NCBI GenBank assembly: GCA_003171235.1 | Contig: PMYM01000203.1 | Location: forward strand, 7,880 to 40,075 | Source of the DNA: Phycisphaerales bacterium | Lineage (GTDB): Bacteria; Planctomycetota; Phycisphaerae; SM23-33 | Direction: 5' to 3' | Length of the DNA stretch: 32,196 nt | Part shown: positions 21,748 through 30,292 of the stretch, one piece after another | Position numbering within the stretch: the first letter of the stretch is position 1 | Layout: every line of letters begins with the position of its first letter | The notes under the pieces: model-generated | Database searches by the model: none | What the model was told of the DNA's origin: nothing | What the model saw: the letters and a program-made list of their open reading frames with translations, nothing else | Position numbers and translations under genes: made by a program

Positions 21748-22210
21748 AGGCAACGATTCCTGGGAGAGATACTTTTTCGGCAAGCCATCGCCCTGGCCAT
21801 GAAGGTATTCAGGCTCCACCTGTTTCAGCGTCGTTCATCGGGACTGTTATTCGTATATCGCATGGCGCGCAGTAATCATGTATGCAAGGGGTGAGCAACG
21901 CACCATTAACAAGGATAGGCGCAACCGCGCAAAGGGGGAATCAGGCCAAATCAGAGGTTTGGCATAGGGGAAAATACTATTCTCTTGCGGCCCTCTTCGA
22001 CAGGCACTTTTGCCTCTGCTTGCCTGCCCGCGCAGGCCGCGCGGCCGGCCGGAGCTCCAGAGCAGGGCCTTGACGACCAGGGCCGGCAACGGCTACCGTT
22101 GTGCTCACCAGGCCGATGGGCCGCAGTGTTGGGGTTTACCGGCCGGTGAGTTTCATTCAGCGGGAGAGGCTCCTGTCCACCGCAAGAACCCTCCCGCCGA
22201 GGTGATTCCA
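21748..22210. other. Divergent gene-free region between sensor kinase and TolC-family gene
   Basis: I find no supportable gene here. It holds the hairpin GCCTGC-CCGC-GCAGGC (22022-22037), a smaller AGGCA/TGCCT hairpin just before it, and a lower-GC stretch (about 21840-21995) that probably carries the promoters for both directions. No convincing -35/-10 pair could be fixed. Confidence 0.4.
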
Positions 22211-23581
22211 ATGAGACTATCTCTCTTTGCGGCGGCGATCAGCCTGTTGCTGGCGGCGGGCGGGTGCTCGCTGGTCCCGGGCGATACGCCCGCTGAGCAA
22301 TCGCGAATGCAGGCGGCCGGCCGGGCCTACCAGGCGCCTTTCTCCCGTCGCGTCCTGCCCGAACTGCCCCTCAGCCCCCAGTGGCCGGAGGTGCTGCGGC
22401 GGGCCTTCCTGGCTAACGGCGACCTGGAGGCGGCATATTACGAATGGCAGGCGGCACTGGCACGGGTGCGCCTGGCCGGCGCCTATCCCAACACCAACCT
22501 GGCCCTGGGCTACCAGTACATGTTCTCGGGCGAGAACATGAAGGCCTTCGACCGCGGCACCTTCATCGCCGGCACCGATCCGGCGATGAACCTCTCCCTG
22601 CCGGCCAAGGTCGCCCAGGCGGCCCAAGTCGCCCTGGAGGAGGCCAAGGCCAAGGGCAAGCGGTTCGAGGCCGCCAAGTTTGCCCTGCAGCAGAAAGTGC
22701 TGACCCAGTATTACGACATGGCCCTGACGGCCGAGCGGCTGCGCATCCAGCAGGAGACGGCCGACCTGCTGAAGATGGTGGTGGACGTGTCGGCCCAGCA
22801 GGTCCGCGGCGGCGCGGCACAGGTGGACGTGCTCAAGGCCCAGACCGAGTATGCCATGGCCCAGGACGAACTGGCCAATATGAAGGTCGAATTGGCCTCG
22901 ATGCGGGCCATGCTCAACGGCATGCTCGCCCGCTCGCCCGACGCGCCGCTGGAGCCGCCCGCCCAACTGCCCGCCCCCAGGCCGCTGCCGCTGGACGACG
23001 CACAACTGCTCCAGGCCGCCATGCAGCGAAACCCCGAGCTGGCCGAGTTGGCCTTCCAGGCCCAGGCCCGCCAACAGGCCATCGAGTTGGCCCGCATGGC
23101 CTGGTGGCCGGACTTCTTCGTCCAAGTCAGCATCCAGGGCAGCATTCAGCAGGCCCTCATGGCCATGGTCATGCTGCCGGTCAATGCCCCGGCCATCCAG
23201 GCCGGCATCGACGAGGCCGACGCCATGCACCAGGCCGCCCTGGCCATGCTGCGGCAGGGGGGCTTCGACCGGGCTGGCCAGTTCGTCGCCACCCTGCAGG
23301 CTGTTCACAACCACGAGCGCCAAGCCGCTCTGTACCGCGACGACATCATCCCCAGGTCGCGCCAGGCGTTTGACAACTCCCTCCAGGCCTACACCGGCGG
23401 GGTGATCGGCTTTGCCGACGTGATCGACAGCCTGCGCGTGCTGCTGGGGGCCCGGCAGTCCCTGGCCCAGGCCCGCATGAATCGCGAAAAACGACTGGCC
23501 GAACTGGAAACCCTGCTGGGGGCCGACCTGGAGGCGCTGAAAACCCCCGCTACGACTTCTCAAGCAACCTCGCAGCCATAA
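22211..23581 (+). CDS. TolC-family outer-membrane efflux lipoprotein
   Basis: This 456-residue outer-membrane factor is of the type that forms the exit duct of tripartite efflux pumps. It opens with a lipoprotein signal, MRLSLFAAAISLLLAAGGC, with Cys at 19. Two long, Ala-rich alpha-helical halves follow (about 75-245 and 270-440), the usual internal duplication of OEP proteins. Examples are the stretches around NLALGYQYMFSG, VRGGAAQVDVLKAQTEYA and GGVIGFADVIDSLRVLLGAR. The ATG at 22211 is preceded by GAGGTGA at six bases. No inner-membrane pump or periplasmic adaptor gene is adjacent, so it may serve several pumps or work with a partner elsewhere. It is followed by the REP/RAYT element. Confidence 0.85.
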   Translation: MRLSLFAAAISLLLAAGGCSLVPGDTPAEQSRMQAAGRAYQAPFSRRVLPELPLSPQWPEVLRRAFLANGDLEAAYYEWQAALARVRLAGAYPNTNLALGYQYMFSGENMKAFDRGTFIAGTDPAMNLSLPAKVAQAAQVALEEAKAKGKRFEAAKFALQQKVLTQYYDMALTAERLRIQQETADLLKMVVDVSAQQVRGGAAQVDVLKAQTEYAMAQDELANMKVELASMRAMLNGMLARSPDAPLEPPAQLPAPRPLPLDDAQLLQAAMQRNPELAELAFQAQARQQAIELARMAWWPDFFVQVSIQGSIQQALMAMVMLPVNAPAIQAGIDEADAMHQAALAMLRQGGFDRAGQFVATLQAVHNHERQAALYRDDIIPRSRQAFDNSLQAYTGGVIGFADVIDSLRVLLGARQSLAQARMNREKRLAELETLLGADLEALKTPATTSQATSQP

Positions 23582-23592
23582 TCCGCATTTTT

Positions 23593-23631
23593 GGGTGCCA
23601 TGCCCTTACGCGTTTTGTGCGGAAGGGCATG
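23593..23631 (+). repeat. REP-like hairpin, family 1, left flank of RAYT
   Basis: The 39-base element reads GGGTGCCATGCCCTTACGCG, then TTTTGTGCGGAAGGGCATG. CATGCCCTT/AAGGGCATG forms a 9-bp stem extended by CGC/GCG. Its reverse complement occurs at 24283-24321 with one mismatch. Confidence 0.9.
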
Positions 23632-23692
23632 TTCCGTCTTTCCGCCCAGAGGTGGTATTGCACCTATTCAGAACCACAGATAGAATCCCTTC

Positions 23693-24271
23693 ATGTCCGG
23701 GGCCAAACCACTCTATCGCAAGCGATGCAAGCGGTATGACATTCCTTGGCAGGCCCACTACCTGACGTTTTCGTGCTTCCACCGGCAGGCGTTCTTGTCG
23801 CGTCAACGAGCCTGTTAATGGCTGCTGGAATCGGTGGAGAACGCGCGCACCAGGCGCCCATTCGATCTATGGGCTTTCGTGATCATGCCCGAGCACGCGC
23901 ACCTTCTCATCTGGCCGCACGCGGGTGTCCGCGTCAGTGATATCCTGCTAACTATCAAGCAGCCGGTGACGCAGCGGTGCGTGGCGTGGGTCAAGCGCAG
24001 CGCCCCGCATTTTCTGCCGGCCATGCTCGACAGCCAACCCAACGGCAAGCATTTCTTTCGGTTTTGGCAGCGTGGCGGCGGCTACGACCGCAACCTGTGG
24101 TCGACGAGGGAGATTCACGAGAAGATTGCTTACATTCACAACAATCCTGTGCGGCGGGAACTGGTGGCGCGGGCCCAGGATTGGCCCTGGTCCAGCCTTC
24201 ACGCATGGGAGACCGGCCTGGACCAGCCGATTACGATAGATCGTCAGAGCGTGCCGATGTTGGGAGTATGA
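23693..24271 (+). pseudogene. REP-associated tyrosine transposase (RAYT, Y1/HUH family), in-frame stop
   Basis: RAYTs are IS200/IS605-like Y1 single-strand nucleases that act on REP hairpins. The frame from ATG 23693 reads MSGAKPLYRKRCKRYDIPWQ and continues through a normal N-terminal domain, but TAA at 23816-23818 (codon 42) interrupts it; Gln (CAA) is a likely ancestral codon. The rest is intact: the HUH motif MPEHAHLLIWP, catalytic Tyr in RGGGYDRNLW, and the family C-terminus IHNNPVRRELVARAQDWPWS. A truncated product could start at GTG 23834, but would lack the first strand of the fold. The gene is flanked by inverted copies of a 39-base hairpin, as expected for a RAYT with its own REPs. 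Without the stop it would be 192 residues. Confidence 0.88.
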
Positions 24272-24282
24272 AAATCGTCCGA

Positions 24283-24341
24283 CATGCCCTTCCGCACAAG
24301 ACGCGTAAGGGCATGGCACCCAACGGAAGGGCATGGCACCC
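24283..24341 (-). repeat. REP-like hairpin, family 1, right flank of RAYT, plus half copy
   Basis: Positions 24283-24321 are the reverse complement of the element at 23593-23631 with one mismatch in the loop. A half copy, GGAAGGGCATGGCACCC, follows directly at 24325-24341. The full copy and half copy in tandem suggest duplication or recombination at this end. Confidence 0.88.
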
Positions 24342-24391
24342 AACGCAGGGGCGGGTAGAATCAGCGTTGGCCAACGTTTCAAGGACCAGGC

Positions 24392-25480
24392 ATGAAGATC
24401 CAGAGCATCGAGACGTTCCTGTACAACCAGGTCGGCTTTGTCCGGGTGGTCGCCGACACCGGCGCGGAGGGCTGGGGACAGTTGGCGATGCCCTGCTCGG
24501 ACATTACCGCCACGGTGCTGCACCACCAGGTGGCCCCGGTGGCGCTGGGCGCGGACGCCGACGACCTTGAGTCGCTGGGCGACCTGGTAGTGGAGGCCCT
24601 CTACAAGTTCCCCGGCACCTACACCTGCCGGGCACTGGCCGGGCTGGATACCGCCCTGTGGGACCTCAAAGGCAAACAGGCCGGGCGTAGCGTGGCCGAC
24701 CTCCTTGGCCGGCGGCGCGACCGGGTCAGCGTGTACGCCTCCAGCATGCGGCGGGACATAACGCCCCAGGACGAGGCCGACCGCATGGCCCGATTCTGCC
24801 AGCGCCATGGCTTTGGCGCCGTCAAGGTGAAGATCGGCAAGCGCACCGGCCACGACCAGGACGAATGGCCGGGGCGCACGCAGCAGGTGGTTTCGGCCGT
24901 GCGGCACACCCTGGGCGATTCGATGGGCATCCTGGCCGACGCCAACAGTTGCTACACGCCCGCCAAGGCCATCGAGGTGGGCAGGATGCTGGAGGATTTT
25001 CACGTCGCTCATTTCGAGGAGCCATGCCCGTATTGGGAGATCGAGCAGACCGCCCAGGTGGCCGCGGCCCTGGACATTCCGGTGGCCGGCGGCGAACAGG
25101 ACTTCGACCTGTGCCAGTGGCGGCGGATATTCGCCCTCCGCGCGGTGGACATCGCCCAGCCGGACCTGCTGTACGTCGGCGGATTGACCCGGGCCCGGCG
25201 GGTGGCGCAAATGGCCCAGGCGGCCGGCCTGCCCTGCGTGCCCCACTCGGCCAGCCGAACGCTCTTGCAGGTGTTCACCCTGCACCTGCTGGCGGCCATT
25301 CCAAACGCAGTGCACATGGAATACTCCATCGAGGATGCCCCCCAGCAGGAGGGCTTATTCAGTCCGGCCCTGGAGGTTCGCGACGGATCGGTGGCCGTGC
25401 CCTCCGGCCCCGGCTGGGGGGTCACCCTCAACCCCAATGTCCTGGCGGCCTCGCAGCACCAGATCAGCCGCCGGGACTAA
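24392..25480 (+). CDS. Enolase-superfamily enzyme (mandelate racemase/muconate lactonizing type)
   Basis: The 362-residue protein has an N-terminal capping domain and a TIM barrel. Catalytic residues of the mandelate racemase subgroup are all visible: the KxK pair KVK (Lys145/Lys147), metal ligands Asp183 (ADANS), Glu209 (FEEP) and Glu235 (GGEQD), and His285 in VPHSAS with Asp258 as dyad partner. Such enzymes abstract a proton alpha to a carboxylate, and most dehydrate sugar acids. The specific substrate is not evident. The ATG at 24392 has AAGGACC 7-8 bases upstream. It starts 50 bases after the REP half copy and stands alone. Confidence 0.88.
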   Translation: MKIQSIETFLYNQVGFVRVVADTGAEGWGQLAMPCSDITATVLHHQVAPVALGADADDLESLGDLVVEALYKFPGTYTCRALAGLDTALWDLKGKQAGRSVADLLGRRRDRVSVYASSMRRDITPQDEADRMARFCQRHGFGAVKVKIGKRTGHDQDEWPGRTQQVVSAVRHTLGDSMGILADANSCYTPAKAIEVGRMLEDFHVAHFEEPCPYWEIEQTAQVAAALDIPVAGGEQDFDLCQWRRIFALRAVDIAQPDLLYVGGLTRARRVAQMAQAAGLPCVPHSASRTLLQVFTLHLLAAIPNAVHMEYSIEDAPQQEGLFSPALEVRDGSVAVPSGPGWGVTLNPNVLAASQHQISRRD

Positions 25481-25501
25481 ATCTCGGGGATGGGGCGACA
25501 A

Positions 25502-25536
25502 CATGGTCACGCGGGGAGTGAAGAAGCGTGACCATG
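25502..25536. repeat. REP-like hairpin, family 2, left flank of hicBA
   Basis: CATGGTCACGC (25502-25512) pairs perfectly with GCGTGACCATG (25526-25536) around GGGGAGTGAAGAA. The same loop occurs at 26271-26283 with one change, on the other side of the hicA-hicB pair. Confidence 0.85.
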
Positions 25537-25560
25537 CCGCCGCCGGCGGGGCGCTGGTAG

Positions 25561-25965
25561 TTATTTCTCCACCAGCACCGACGTGCGAATGAAGTCCGAC
25601 AGGCCGCGGAATCCCTTGGCCCGCGACTTGCTCTCCAGCAGGGTCTTTTCCTCAGCCGTCAGGCGGATGTTCACCTGCTCCGTGCGTTCTCCGATTCGTG
25701 CCGGGCTTGGCGGTTTCTGGCCCTGCTCGATCATCGTGGCGACAGCGGCCACGAAACCTTCTCGCGTGGATTTGATGCACGCCTGGGGCGTCTTGCCGTC
25801 GCCGTAGACGTTGGGCAGTTCCAGGCCGTGGCCGTACCACTCACCATCCTCAAACCACATGACGATTTCATAATCCATCGCCAGACGCTTGGCCTTTTTC
25901 AGCACCGCCTTGTCGAAGGGGCGGGCCGGGTCATCAGCCTTGAAGTTTTTGGATTTGTCGGACAT
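25561..25965 (-). CDS. hicB: HicB-family antitoxin
   Basis: HicB neutralises the HicA mRNA interferase and usually represses its own operon. The 134-residue protein has an extra N-terminal 30 residues, then the HicB partial RNase H fold (YEIVMWFEDGEWYGHGLELP, VYGDGKTPQACIKSTREGF). A C-terminal ribbon-helix-helix follows (EQVNIRLTAEEKTLLESKSR, GLSDFIRTSV). The ATG at 25965 lies inside the end of hicA, overlapping by 32 bases, as is common for this toxin-first pair. The operon is bracketed by two copies of a hairpin repeat in the same orientation. Confidence 0.88.
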   Translation of the reverse strand: MSDKSKNFKADDPARPFDKAVLKKAKRLAMDYEIVMWFEDGEWYGHGLELPNVYGDGKTPQACIKSTREGFVAAVATMIEQGQKPPSPARIGERTEQVNIRLTAEEKTLLESKSRAKGFRGLSDFIRTSVLVEK

Positions 25966-26119
25966 AGACCGGCTTTACCTTTCCATGATGCACCGGGACG
26001 GCGAAGGGCCGGGCGCCCGGCTTGGTGAACACGTGGTGCGCCCCGGAGATTCGCGTGAAGAGGTAGCCTTTGGCTTCAAGCATCTTCTTCACATCCGGGT
26101 ATCGCATTTCGCTCGGCAT
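25934..26119 (-). CDS. hicA: HicA-family toxin (mRNA interferase)
   Basis: HicA is a small double-stranded-RNA-binding-fold nuclease that cleaves mRNA when freed from HicB. The 61 residues are of normal length: VKKMLEAKGYLFTRISGAHH, with catalytic His28 in GAHHVF (usually GSHHIF), then PVHHGKVKPVYVRQIQKL. The frame is open far upstream, but MPSEMRYPDVKK from ATG 26119 is the natural N-terminus. A promoter ends at this ATG, so the message may be leaderless. The serine of GSHH is alanine here; whether that affects toxicity is unknown. Confidence 0.87.
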   Translation of the reverse strand: MPSEMRYPDVKKMLEAKGYLFTRISGAHHVFTKPGARPFAVPVHHGKVKPVYVRQIQKLQG

Positions 26120-26125
26120 AATGTA

Positions 26126-26153
26126 AGTATAGCACACGATATACCCAATGCAA
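26126..26153 (-). promoter_or_regulatory. Promoter of hicA-hicB
   Basis: On the minus strand, TTGCAT (26153-26148) and TATACT (26131-26126) are 16 bases apart. The expected start is at about 26120-26118, on top of the hicA ATG at 26119, which suggests a leaderless or nearly leaderless transcript. A TATATCGTGTGCTATA partial dyad overlaps the -10 and could bind HicB. Confidence 0.55.
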
Positions 26154-26259
26154 GAGGAAGAGCGAAAACCTCTTTCGTCGCCATGGCCTTTGACCACCCC
26201 GGCAGCCAGGCCGGGCTGCCGGATCGGCCGGAACGGTTTAGCCCAGGGACGGGTTAAGA

Positions 26260-26294
26260 CATGGTCAGGCGGGGAGTGAAGAGGCGTGACCACG
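26260..26294. repeat. REP-like hairpin, family 2, right flank of hicBA
   Basis: CATGGTCAGGC (26260-26270), loop GGGGAGTGAAGAG, then GCGTGACCACG (26284-26294) with two mismatches in the 11-bp stem. It is in direct orientation with the copy at 25502, 758 bases away. It lies in the gene-free stretch 26120-26542, which otherwise holds two promoters. Confidence 0.8.
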
Positions 26295-26348
26295 CCACTT
26301 GCCCCCAGGCCGGCGTTTTGGCTCATCGAGGGCAACATTCCGCTTCGA

Positions 26349-26377
26349 TTGAACAGCCGCGTGCGGCAGACTACACT
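26349..26377 (+). promoter_or_regulatory. Candidate promoter of the LamG multidomain gene
   Basis: TTGAAC (26349-26354) and TACACT (26372-26377) are 17 bases apart. The leader before the ATG at 26543 would be about 160 bases. Confidence 0.35.
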
Positions 26378-26542
26378 GAAAGCGCCCGCGACGGTCGTGG
26401 GCCGAAATTCAAATGGGAAATCCGGGTGAAGATCCGCCGCCAAATTCCGAGATGGCGGCCATGTGGAACGGGACTGGCCACGGGCGCCGTCAGGGAAAAC
26501 GGCCTGCCCGCAATGGGGTTGGCCCGAGGAAAGGACCGGACG

Positions 26543-29500
26543 ATGCGCATGCGTCTGACGAACTGCCGGTGCTGGATTGCGTTTGCGATTCTGGGGCTGG
26601 TGCCAACCCTGGCCAGCGCCGCCCCTGAGAAGAAGCCCGAGGGACTGGTCGGGTACTGGAAGCTGACCGAAGGCGTCGGCCAGACGGCCTACGACTATTC
26701 GGGCAACCAGGCCCATGGCCGGGTGGTCGGCGGGGCGAAGTGGGAAACTGACGGCAAAGAGGCCGCCCTGCGCTTTGATGGCAAGAGCGGCTACGTTGAG
26801 ATTCCCGGCGGGGCATGGAACGTCGGCTCGCCGGTGACTTACATGTGCTGGTTCAAGGCCGAGGGCCTCGGCCAGGTCTTCGAGCACGCTCACACCGGCG
26901 CCGTCGCGGGCGTCTTCTCTCTGGGCCCCAATGGGCGGTTCGCCGGATATGACGCCAAGGTCGGCAGTTTCGGCGCCAGCCTGCCGGAGCCCAAGGCCAA
27001 CGAGTGGACCTTCGTCGCATTCAGCATCACTCCTACCGAGATACGCTGCTATTCCAACGGCGAGCTCAAGAGCACCGCGGCGATCCAGGGCATGCCGCGC
27101 ACCGACGGCGACCTGTTCCTGGGGGCGCGGGGCGAGGTGCCCGACGGGTACATGACCGGCAGCATCCGCGAGATGGCGGTCTTCAACCGCGCCCTTGAGG
27201 CCAAGGAGATCGCCGCCCTGTACCGCAACTACCAGCAAGGCGCGCCGCTTTATCAGCCGGCGACCGGCCTGAAGGTGCTGGCCGTCCAACCCGAGAAACT
27301 GCTGTATCGTTCCGTGGAAAACGGCAAGCTCGACGTGATCGTGAAGAACTTCGCCGCCACGACGCAATCCGCGACCCTGCGCGTCAACCTCCTTTCCCGG
27401 TTGGCGAGCGCGCAGGAAGTCGCCAAGACCCAGCTCACGCTGGCCGCCCACGAGTCCAAACTGGTTAGCGTTTCGGTGCCGTTTGCCGGGCAGTCCTTCG
27501 GCTGCGTCACCCAGGCCACGCTGGCCCAGGGCGAGGCCGTCTTTGACCGCGTGGAAAACGTGGTGAGCGTGGCCGACAATCCTTGGCTGGTCGGCGTGGG
27601 CGGGACACTTAATCCCGCGGAGGTCGGCGCCGCGTCCCCGGCGCGGCTGGACAAGATCGTCAAAGACGCTCGCCAGAAGTATGCCAACTGGCTAGAGATG
27701 TTCTTCTGGGCGCCCGATGACTGGGGCAACCTCAATCCGACCCTCGAGGAATGGTACAGCGGGCAGGCGAATTACTACGAAACAAAGGCCAATATGCACG
27801 GACTGATGGACCGCGCCCACGCCCAGGGCATCAAGATGATCACCTACGGCAAGCACACCGCCTGCGGCCCCGACGGCTGGGAGATCGCCCGCCAGCACCC
27901 GGAATTGTTCTACACCAACAATCAAAATCAAGTGAGCGGCATCTATAACGTGCGCCAGTTCGACGAGTGGAACGACAAGGACGCCCGCAAGAAGAAGGAA
28001 AACACCTTCGATTGGCTTTGGCTGTACCCCGATTTCCGCCGGATGGACGCCCTGGACTTCGGCATCAAGCAGATTGCCGATTCGGCCAACAACCTGGGTT
28101 GGGACGGCGTCCGCTTCGACGGCCACTTCACCGTCGCCAGCGATGAACTCAGCGCCTGGAACATGCGCCGCCTGAAGGAGACGGTCCTGGCGGCCCACCC
28201 GCAATTCGTCTTGGGCTTCAACTACGCCTTCTCGCCGGAAAATTACCCGGTCGTCACCCACGAGATGCGCGAGGCGATGGCCGGCGGCGGCATGTGGATG
28301 CAGGAATCGATCCGGGATTTCGCTTACGGCGACAGCCTCTCGTACGACCACTGGACCCAATCGACGCCCGCCAAGCCGGCCTATGCGCCGCACGAGCTGG
28401 CGGTGGTCAAGCAGATCCAGGCCATGGGCGGCACTTACCACTGCATCTACAACCTGGATGGCTCGCCCAAGAGCGTTTACAAGCTGATCTACGGCCTGAT
28501 CGCCGGCGGCCATTCGGTGTACGGCTCGCACGAGCTGACCCCCGGTTGCGGCAACTGGGGCAAGTTCATGGCGCGCTGGTCGGCCTTTCTCTGGAACCCG
28601 CGGCTGCAACCGGTGGCCAACGCGGTCGAGCAGGCCAGCGTGGACAAACCCGCCCTCTTCTGGCAGCCGCTGATGCAGGAGTTCGTCGATACCCCCACCT
28701 GCAAATACAAGATCCTCCATCTGGTCAATCCCTCTGGCGATGACCTGATCGCCAAGACGACCCTGCCCGATCCCCTCCAGCAGGTCGCCGTCCGAATCAA
28801 ACTCGATGCCGGGGCCCAGGCGCAGCGCATCGTCGTCGTCCGGCCGGAGAGCGAGCCCTACGACGTGGCCGTCGAACCCAAGATGCAAGACGGCCGGGTC
28901 GAGGTGGTGGTGCCCAAGGTGAACGTGTGGGCGATGGTCATACTCGAGGAGTCCGGGACCTTCACCGTTCCGGCCGACAAACCGGCCTACACCGAGCTGC
29001 CGGACCCCACGAAGGTGGCCGAAGGCCGCATCCTCGCCGGCTCCGCCCTCAGCAACGACCCGCTGCAGCCGCCGGCGACCGGCCTGAAACTGGCCGCCAA
29101 CGAGCAACTCTTCGAGACCGACGCCGGCTACCAGAACGTGCCCGGGCAGGCCGCCAGCGATCCGGAGGCCAACAACGGCCGCGCCCAGATTCGCGCCGAC
29201 GGCACCGGCTTCGTCTATTTCGGCCGCACCTGGATGGGGCCATGCCTGCCAGGCAAGTATCAGCTCCGCATCAGATTGAAACTAGTCGACGACAAGCAGC
29301 CCGCCCGCAATCAAAGCTGCGTCTTCGAGGTCTACATCGGTGAGAAACAGCACGCCGAAGTCATCTTTGATTCCGACCCTAAGAAAGTCCCAGCCGACCG
29401 GCATCTTATCATCGACGGCAAGTACCACGACTACACGGTGACGGAGATCGACATCCACGAGACGGCCTTCTTCAACGTGGTCGGCACCGCCCGCTCAGTC

Positions 29501-30229
29501 GAACCCAATGGCAATCGCTTCTACAGCGACCACTGCATCGTCACCCAGGTCCAGCGCTATACCGATGCCCAGTTGGCCGCCTGGAACCCGCCTGACAAGC
29601 CCAACGGGCTGCGCACGCCGCAGGGACACGCCCCGCAGAAGACTCTCCAGGTGCGCGGAATGTACTGGCGCCCGTACGCGGTGGACAAGGCGGTCCCCGT
29701 CTGTACGAGCGTCTATGCCGTCCCGGGGAAATACGAGGACTTGTATGCATACGACGCCCTGGTGCTGGCCAATATCGACCTGCTGTTCAGCAACTTCCAC
29801 ACCCGTCGCATGCTGCGCGACTTCGTGGCCGACGGCGGCCGCCTGGTCGTCCTCGGCGGCCCGATGACGCTGGGCCAGGGCGGGCTGACCGGCACCTGCC
29901 TGGAAGAGATGCTGCCCTTCATCTTGAATAAACCCCAGGGGGGCAATGAGGTCGTCCCCTGCGATAAACCACTGCTCCTGGGCGAAAGGCCGGGCCAGCC
30001 ATGGCCGGATAACCCGGCACTCTTTTGGCGACACCGAGTGACGCTCAAGCCGGGCGCCACCGCCGTCGCCTTTGCCGGCGATCTCCCCATCGCCGCGCGG
30101 GCCGACTACAATAAGGGCCTGGTCGCCGTCTTCGCCGGCACCGTCCTGGGCGCTGCGCCCGCCGACGCCACCCCGTTCTGGCAAACCGCCTCCTGGACCG
30201 GGCTGCTGCAAAAACTGGCGACGGAATAA
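26543..30229 (+). CDS. Secreted LamG/TIM-barrel/Rossmann-like multidomain protein, probable glycoside hydrolase
   Basis: The 1,228-residue protein has a signal peptide (1-27, ending LASAA) and a LamG/concanavalin-like domain (34-232: GLVGYWKLTEGVGQTAYDYS ... EMAVFNRALEAKEIAALY). A beta-sandwich linker (245-345) follows. Next is a barrel-like domain (about 365-690) with MITYGKHTACGPDGW, YPDFRRMDALDFGI and GWDGVRFDGHF (Asp521 and Asp526), LGFNYAFSPEN and a Glu-bearing MWMQESI. This resembles the GH66/GH13-like barrels, where an Asp on such a strand is the nucleophile. Beta domains (690-1010) and a C-terminal Rossmann/glutamine-amidotransferase-like domain (about 1036-1225: YDALVLANIDLLFSNFHTRR, FVADGGRLVVLGG) complete it. 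I cannot assign a family or substrate; polysaccharide breakdown is the likely role. The start is the ATG at 26543, after GAGGAAAGGA; the open frame further upstream is not needed. Confidence 0.7.
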   Translation: MRMRLTNCRCWIAFAILGLVPTLASAAPEKKPEGLVGYWKLTEGVGQTAYDYSGNQAHGRVVGGAKWETDGKEAALRFDGKSGYVEIPGGAWNVGSPVTYMCWFKAEGLGQVFEHAHTGAVAGVFSLGPNGRFAGYDAKVGSFGASLPEPKANEWTFVAFSITPTEIRCYSNGELKSTAAIQGMPRTDGDLFLGARGEVPDGYMTGSIREMAVFNRALEAKEIAALYRNYQQGAPLYQPATGLKVLAVQPEKLLYRSVENGKLDVIVKNFAATTQSATLRVNLLSRLASAQEVAKTQLTLAAHESKLVSVSVPFAGQSFGCVTQATLAQGEAVFDRVENVVSVADNPWLVGVGGTLNPAEVGAASPARLDKIVKDARQKYANWLEMFFWAPDDWGNLNPTLEEWYSGQANYYETKANMHGLMDRAHAQGIKMITYGKHTACGPDGWEIARQHPELFYTNNQNQVSGIYNVRQFDEWNDKDARKKKENTFDWLWLYPDFRRMDALDFGIKQIADSANNLGWDGVRFDGHFTVASDELSAWNMRRLKETVLAAHPQFVLGFNYAFSPENYPVVTHEMREAMAGGGMWMQESIRDFAYGDSLSYDHWTQSTPAKPAYAPHELAVVKQIQAMGGTYHCIYNLDGSPKSVYKLIYGLIAGGHSVYGSHELTPGCGNWGKFMARWSAFLWNPRLQPVANAVEQASVDKPALFWQPLMQEFVDTPTCKYKILHLVNPSGDDLIAKTTLPDPLQQVAVRIKLDAGAQAQRIVVVRPESEPYDVAVEPKMQDGRVEVVVPKVNVWAMVILEESGTFTVPADKPAYTELPDPTKVAEGRILAGSALSNDPLQPPATGLKLAANEQLFETDAGYQNVPGQAASDPEANNGRAQIRADGTGFVYFGRTWMGPCLPGKYQLRIRLKLVDDKQPARNQSCVFEVYIGEKQHAEVIFDSDPKKVPADRHLIIDGKYHDYTVTEIDIHETAFFNVVGTARSVEPNGNRFYSDHCIVTQVQRYTDAQLAAWNPPDKPNGLRTPQGHAPQKTLQVRGMYWRPYAVDKAVPVCTSVYAVPGKYEDLYAYDALVLANIDLLFSNFHTRRMLRDFVADGGRLVVLGGPMTLGQGGLTGTCLEEMLPFILNKPQGGNEVVPCDKPLLLGERPGQPWPDNPALFWRHRVTLKPGATAVAFAGDLPIAARADYNKGLVAVFAGTVLGAAPADATPFWQTASWTGLLQKLATE

Positions 30230-30292
30230 CACCTTTCGATTCTTCCGGATTCACCCTGAGTAGATCGAATGACCATCCTGCTGCACCTTTAC

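Noticed and set aside
25934-27451. A 505-codon minus-strand frame opposite the LamG gene
   Set aside because: Only its last 61 codons (hicA) resemble a protein; the rest lies opposite the signal-peptide and LamG coding region and has no domain.
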